NCBI GenBank assembly: GCA_037179385.1
Contig: CM074187.1
Location: forward strand, 13,951,450 to 14,015,449
Direction: 5' to 3'
DNA length: 64,000 nt
Origin: Holothuria scabra
Taxonomy: Eukaryota; Echinodermata; Holothuroidea; Aspidochirotida; Holothuriidae
Positions 59,446 through 64,000 of this stretch are shown one piece after another (position 1 is the stretch's first letter; every line of letters starts with the position of its first letter). A program made the position numbers and the translations under genes. The notes below the pieces were generated by a model, which saw nothing but the letters and a program-made list of their open reading frames with translations, was not told where the DNA came from and did not search any database.

Positions 59446-60199
59446 TGTGTACCACCAAAGTGCATAAGAAGTAAAAGTGCCTAAGTGCAATAGACACCTA
59501 CATTGACTGGTCCACCCAGGGGTATTTCATCCGGAGCGCAACCGATTTCGTCTGCGTGGGCAACGGGTTTAAATGGTAAGGCTAGGAAAGTGGGGAAAGT
59601 CAGAGCCACCCGGGAACATGGAAAAAGCTACTTACACCGGGGGATTTGAAACCATGCACACTTCTTATATATGGTAACTGATGATGCTAAGTGGCACTAA
59701 TTTTGGTCAAGCTTAAATCTAATTGCATGTTAAAGAAGTAATGTTATTTCGCTATTTACAGACTGTTGTATGTAGCTAACTTTTGAGCCTGGCATCGTGA
59801 GACCGGTGTAAAGTCGTTTTGAAAGCTGAATGAAAAGAACGTTAGTATACTATTAATTGAAATCCGAATAACAATATAGAGGAATTCATTAGTATAAATC
59901 ACTTCACAGAAATATTTTTCTTACTTTCTAGAGAGACTTCTGATGAACAGCTTTCAAGGGAGAATTATTAGTCGAAGACAGTACATTTTTTTATATAAAA
60001 TTTTCATGTTTAACACTGCATGTTTTCTGTAAAGTTAAGGGCAATTAAAGAACTTATGCAAAGAGTCATAATCTCTACACTCAGATTGAAGGCCTACATC
60101 TCGAAGCAAATTTTGCTCGTAATCAGTTTATGTAAGGTTGCTACATAATTGTCATTTGACGTATGCAAGTCCGAGGTTGCACTTGTATCTCTTTGCACT

Positions 60200-60340
60200 G
60201 CGCACTGTTTAACAAGGTGTCTCTTGATTAGCCGTTGCCGTTGTATTGTATCGATTGAATCCTTTTTTAGGGTTAGGGATTAGGTTAGAGATTACAGCTA
60301 TCGTTAGCCAGTTAGGAAATTCCTTTTTTAAACAGTGCTC
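60200..60340 (+). mobile_element. 140-bp element with GCGCACTGTTTAAC ends, copy 4
   Basis: The left end gcgcactgtttaacaaggtg and the right end cctttttta, then aacagtgctc, are an inverted repeat. It is the most complete copy and defines the interior: tgattagccgttgccgttg, tattgtatcgattgaatcc, agggttagggattaggttag, ctatcgttagccagttagga. Confidence 0.8.
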
Positions 60341-60609
60341 ATTGCCCCCTTTTTCGGAAAATATGCGGAAAAATGTTTAAACCAGTACAATTTAATACTG
60401 AAAATGACAATAGGCTAGGGAATGTAAAGTGTCATAATTATTGGCGAAGGGAACAAAAACTTTGGCCAACAATTCTTACGTCCTTTTTCTGAACCTTTGT
60501 TAGCAAGATCGAACAAGTTTGGGATAATAAACTATGAAAGAAACTGGGGTGTTGAAGAAGCGGCAGGTGTGAAAATTTGGAATATTACGAAGGATTTACG
60601 AAACTGTTG

Positions 60610-61080
60610 ATGATGGTCGTGAGGTTGGTCACTTATTGTCCTTTAGTGGACGTAATACCTTCTTCGGGAAGCAGTGAAAGTTGTAGGAAATTATTGACGT
60701 AAATGGTCTGAGGGCCGTCAGGTTAGTCACGTATTGGCATTCAGTTGACAAAATATAACTTCTTCGGTAAGCAGTGAAAGTTTTAAAAAATTGTTAATGT
60801 AAATGGAGGTTGGTCACGTATTGTCCTTCAGTGGACGTAATAGCTTCTTCGGGAAGCAGTGAAAGTTTTAGGAAATTGTGATGTAAATGGTCTGAGGACC
60901 GTCAGGTTGGTCACGTATTGGCATTCAGTTGACGAAATATAACTTCTTCGGTAAGCAGTGAAAGTTTTAAGAAATTGTTAATATAAATGGTCTGAGGGCT
61001 GTGAGGTTGGTCACGTATTGTCATTCAGTGGACGTAATAGCTATTCAGTGGACGAATGACCCTTTGCCAGAAGACCGGGG
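60610..61080 (+). repeat. 98-bp tandem repeat, about 4.5 units
   Basis: Units start ggttggtcacttattgtcct or similar at 60623, 60721, 60808, 60905 and 61005, so the spacing is 98, 87, 97 and 100. Each holds ttcagtggacgtaatagctt (or ttcagttgacgaaatataac), cttcgggaagcagtgaaag and gtaaatggtctgaggg. The gtggacgtaatagc and gttgacgaaatataac variants alternate, so the real duplication unit may be a dimer of about 185-195 bp. It ends in ccctttgccagaagaccggg, the same block that follows the single copy at 25610-25790. Confidence 0.85.
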
Positions 61081-61771
61081 ACTTTATAAAAAGAAATTGT
61101 TGATTTGTTTCGACCGAATTTAAAAAGAAATGATCAAAATAGCCTAGAAGATTGTTTTTTATTGCTAGCAGGTGAGGTTCATGATCTTTTCGACCTTTTT
61201 GGAGCCATGAAGATGTAAAAATGGTCTTTTTTGCTAAAACGTCCTTAACGGGCCAAAGACTCCGAAAAATTGTAATACGACATGCATCAAGATGCTTTGT
61301 CTGTGTCTTGGAAATACTGATAGTACGACTGAACAAACCATTCAAAGAGGTGGTAAAGAATACATTTAGGAACTCACTGGGAACTAGTTCATATCCAGCG
61401 TCACTGGTTTTATCGTTTAAAGGGGAAGTTTAGGCAAAAATTTAATTTTGACATGTGAAAGAAGAGCCAAATCTACTCAGTGTGATGATTTCCATTCAAA
61501 TCGGACATGTATTTCTCTAGATATCAGCAAATGAAGTTACTAGATTTGTGTTCCAAAAGGAGGCTTGAGGGCAGCAGAGCTTATATCATTTCCTCACATT
61601 GACTAGGGATGCTTCATTTCCCTTTGTTTTCAGACTGTTGTGTAGACATTGACGTTGATAGGATAGGGCCTCCCTCATGAAGATTGCAAAGTCTGAATAG
61701 TTCTCATACCACTAATGCAAGCAAATTTTGATAATATGGGACTGTTGAGGAGAAAATAAGCTGTAAAGTTA

Positions 61772-62525
61772 AAGCTATAGACGCACACTTTACGACTTTG
61801 CGCGTTGCAGTTCAACTCAACCGTTGGATTAACTGTCGTGTAGTGTGCGTGAGTTTACGACTGCGACTGGCAGTTTTAGGACCAGGTTTAATTCGCATCG
61901 CCTTCAGTCCGAAAGAAGGAACATGTATGTTCCTTCCCGACTCTATACAGCGACAGTCGCAAGTGACTGAAAAATCTGATCAATCAAAATTACTGACTTA
62001 AATGCACGTGATATAAATACGGTGAAAGTTGTCTGATACTTGTTTCGGTGAAAACTTTTGACATAACTTTGGGTAAATATCCAGTTGAAAAGATGGATAT
62101 GTGGACCAAATACGACGAGTAGAGATAAGACAAACTCGTAGAAATGCGAGAGCAACGACCTGTACTTTATAGCTGTGGAAGCAAAAGCTATTCCTTTAGG
62201 AATGCTTGGAAAAAACCGTTGAGGAGATTGCCGAGGCAGTCGACATCACTGGTGAGCTGTAACTTGCACGGACCTAATACGCTGGCTACACACTGAAACA
62301 GTTTGCACTGTTGCAAACTGTATGCTTTTGTGTGCTGTTGTACCGTAATATGTATAGCAGTAGTGTGCAAGTGTAATCTTTCCACTGACAATGCGCGATA
62401 GCCAGTCGTATAGTGGGCGTGGCCCTGTCGTGCGACAAAAAATCGTGGCGAAGATTCAAAACTAGGTCACGACGGTTAAGTTGAGTTGCGATGTGCAAAG
62501 TCGTATAGTGTGCGCCAGGCTTTTA
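61772..62525. mobile_element. TTAA-flanked element with long ends and a MADF-like remnant
   Basis: The left end agctatagacgcacacttta, then cgactttgcgcgttgcagtt, mirrors the right end aactgagttgcg-type sequence through gtcgtatagtgtgcgccagg, then ctt; about 45 bases match. TTAA flanks both sides (61767-61770 and near 62523), as in piggyBac- or Kolobok-type insertions; the empty-site relative at 37020-37030 has aagtttaaag. The interior holds a decayed protein segment (see 62129-62240). It is probably a degraded or non-autonomous derivative of a coding transposon. Confidence 0.65.
62129..62240 (+). pseudogene. MADF-like domain remnant inside the TTAA-flanked element
   Basis: In one frame it reads DKLVEMREQRPVLYSCGSK, then SYSFRNAW. 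After a one-base frame change it continues LEKTVEEIAEAVDITG. The order - aliphatic helix, 'P-x-L-Y', 'S-x-x-Y-x-x-R-x-A-W', then 'V-E-E-I-A-E-x-V' - is that of MADF domains, Myb/SANT-like DNA-binding modules found in insect regulators and in accessory proteins of some DNA transposons. Two stops precede the segment and one frameshift splits it, so it is not functional as it stands. The assignment is from pattern only. Confidence 0.5.
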
Positions 62526-63739
62526 AGAAAAACAAAGGACTGTCCATTAATGTGGGGATATGATGTCATTTGTGCTTGCTTCAGGTTTACTGTTTGTTAA
62601 AAATGCGACAACTTTACTTGCCCATATCTTTAGAACCACACATCAGATTCCAAAGCAAATTTCACCAACATGCTTGGAACTTAAATACACCTCTAACATA
62701 TCCAAACTTGACATGACCTTAAACCCTTCTTTTTAATGAGACCTAAATGAATCTAACATAAAATAAGCCAGTGAGTCTAGGACAATACCTTGCGGTTGTG
62801 GGTTTCAGGGTGATCATGTTTTTCCTTTTCCGCGGTTGTATAAAATCTCTCCATCAAATTATTAACACTTCTTCTGCTCCCGCAGCTTTCAATTTTCGCG
62901 ATTCCATTAACCGGAGTAGACCTTCGCATAAACGCGTCGGTACTAAAATTCCTCGGTTGTGTGCTCCGTTATTGATTATGTGTTCTTGCAATCATGCTAC
63001 TTCGTGTGATGTATCCAACTTTAAGTAAAGTTACTCAGGATATTAAACATTTAATGAGAATGTTTAGACACGAACAACAGGTCATATATATCTGTCCTTT
63101 GAACCAGTCATATACAGTGAAGTGTAGAATGAACATCGGCACCGCACCGCGTATTTATGATACATGGGTTGCAGACGATCTTCACTGATAAATTATATGT
63201 CATGCGGTTATAGACTAAATTAATGTCCCTAAAAGGTGACTGACAGATGATGACTCCAAAGATGTGCATGTTTAATGAAGGCCAAAAAAGTCAAGTTTGT
63301 CATTGTATATGATATACTGACACATGGACATAACTTATTTAAGAAATATAACGATGATCCCTTAACCTGTCCATGTGCCGTGGGTAAACTGCGAAAACCT
63401 TGATTAAAGAGAAGTTCGACGATAGGACAACAAGAAGAGAGATTTTAATCTTTGTAATATTAAAAAGTGAAGGACCTAATGCACTAAAGCCACACGACGT
63501 CGTTTTGGATTAAAAGCAAATGAGCACGTGGTACACACTTATAAAACGACACCCAACACGTATAAACGTAGAGCATGTACCGCTAGCGCAACTCCCTGGT
63601 TGCACGATCAACTGTCCGAAGAGCATTCGCTTTTCCTACTAAAAAGGATTCCTACTAAAAAGGAACATCTTTTTGTCTCAAATGTAAAGAAATGTGACTT
63701 AAACTCCCTGACTTGGTTCATGAAATACAACAAATTTTT

Positions 63740-64000
63740 CCAATCGTGGTAAAGTTTCTTCACATACCTATGACAGACTGCATGTTCAATATTAATATTG
63801 CCCAGAGACAATCTGTTAAGTGTTTAGGCTCTAATCTTGACCTCCATCATTTAAATTGGAAGGGTCATCATGGTCATGTTAATATAATTTATGGAAGCGT
63901 AAGTAAGGCAGTTGGAGTTCTGCATGAAAAAATATATTCTTCCTATGATGAATCCTCATTAATTTTTACTATTCCCCTTTTTGCTCCCGACATATGGTAA
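63740..64000 (+). pseudogene. LINE reverse-transcriptase C-terminal remnant, runs off the window edge
   Basis: The frame is open from 63713 to TAA at the window end. VKCLGSNLDLHHLNWKGHH, then VSKAVGVLHEKIYSSYDES, matches the pattern 'K-x-L-G-x-x-L-D .. L-x-W-x-x-H .. V-x-x-K-x-x-x-x-x-G-I-L' near the C-terminus of non-LTR (CR1/L2-like) reverse transcriptases. The catalytic part upstream is not in this frame, so the element is decayed or truncated. It may belong with the ACTGA-tailed LINE ends elsewhere in the window, which cannot be tested here. Confidence 0.5.

Larger units (their letters stand above)
61418..62743. mobile_element. Family-8 element, copy 2, interrupted by a TTAA-flanked element
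   Basis: The left end aaaggggaagtttaggcaaa and the right end (reverse of ccttaaacccttcttttt) are an imperfect inverted repeat. The outer parts match 36660-37260 block by block. The 61772-62525 segment has no counterpart there and is a separate insertion. Without it the element would be about 570 bases and non-coding. Confidence 0.7.

Noticed and set aside
59221..59490. Asp-rich or Ile/Ala-rich protein
   Set aside because: Direct translation of a degenerate CATCGC/ATC microsatellite.

Overview
The window looks like non-coding-rich nuclear DNA of an animal. It is AT-rich, long ORFs are absent, the few credible coding segments are short and split by GT-AG introns, and most of the recognisable structure is interspersed repeats. 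My best guess at the host is a cnidarian, probably an anthozoan (coral or anemone). This rests on the repeat style (tRNA-headed SINEs ending in TAAC repeats, many small inverted-repeat elements) and is an inference, not a demonstration.

Genes. One gene can be assembled with confidence: four exons on the + strand (1764-1853, 9685-9747, 11185-11249, 11956-12141). They join in frame at all three junctions and end at a TGA followed by AATAAA. They encode the C-terminal ~133 residues of a protein with a C-x14-C-x7-C-x14-C pattern and a tyrosine/aspartate-rich tail. I do not recognise the family. Weaker candidate exons have good splice signals or coding character but cannot be joined: on the - strand 13192-13283, 34487-34716, 39487-39638 and 40722-40919; on the + strand 23840-24094, 33741-33876, 42176-42339 and 43350-43595. 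No rRNA, functional tRNA, CRISPR or bacterial-type gene was seen.

Repeats. At least ten dispersed families can be defined from internal comparison alone: (1) a tRNA-headed SINE (6.9, 8.0, 9.3, 26.6 kb), one copy with a 14-bp target-site duplication; (2) a ~260-bp element with ends tatagacgaatccg (10.1, 14.4, 41.7, 52.7 kb); (3) a ~385-bp element with 23-bp ends and further nested inverted repeats (52.2, 57.1 kb); (4) a ~140-bp element with ends gcgcactgtttaac (30.6, 30.8, 50.0, 60.2 kb); (5) a palindromic GAGTGA-rich element (1.4, 55.5, perhaps 32.2 kb); (6) a large foldback element at 18.9-20.7 kb whose right arm holds a 276-bp AT run; (7) a composite element with ends CCAnTGGCGTA carrying internal tandem repeats (16.7-18.4 kb, a 170-bp version at 49.7 kb, related blocks at 21, 24 and 50.9-53.5 kb); (8) a ~560-bp element at 36.7 and 61.4-62.7 kb, each copy broken by a different younger insertion; (9) a CACTGTAAA-ended element at 25.1-26.0 kb; (10) a 98-bp tandem unit at 60.6 kb with dispersed relatives at 25.6 and 54.0 kb. 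LINE 3' ends with ACTGA-type tails occur at 37.1, 47.3 and 50.6 kb, and a LINE reverse-transcriptase remnant runs off the right edge.

Nesting is common and gives relative ages: a LINE tail inside family 8, a TTAA-flanked element with a decayed MADF-like domain inside the other family-8 copy, an AGGTCACA-ended element inside family 4, and families 2 and 3 inside or beside a family-7 array. The most unusual objects are the foldback element, the composite tandem-repeat elements and the TTAA-flanked element.
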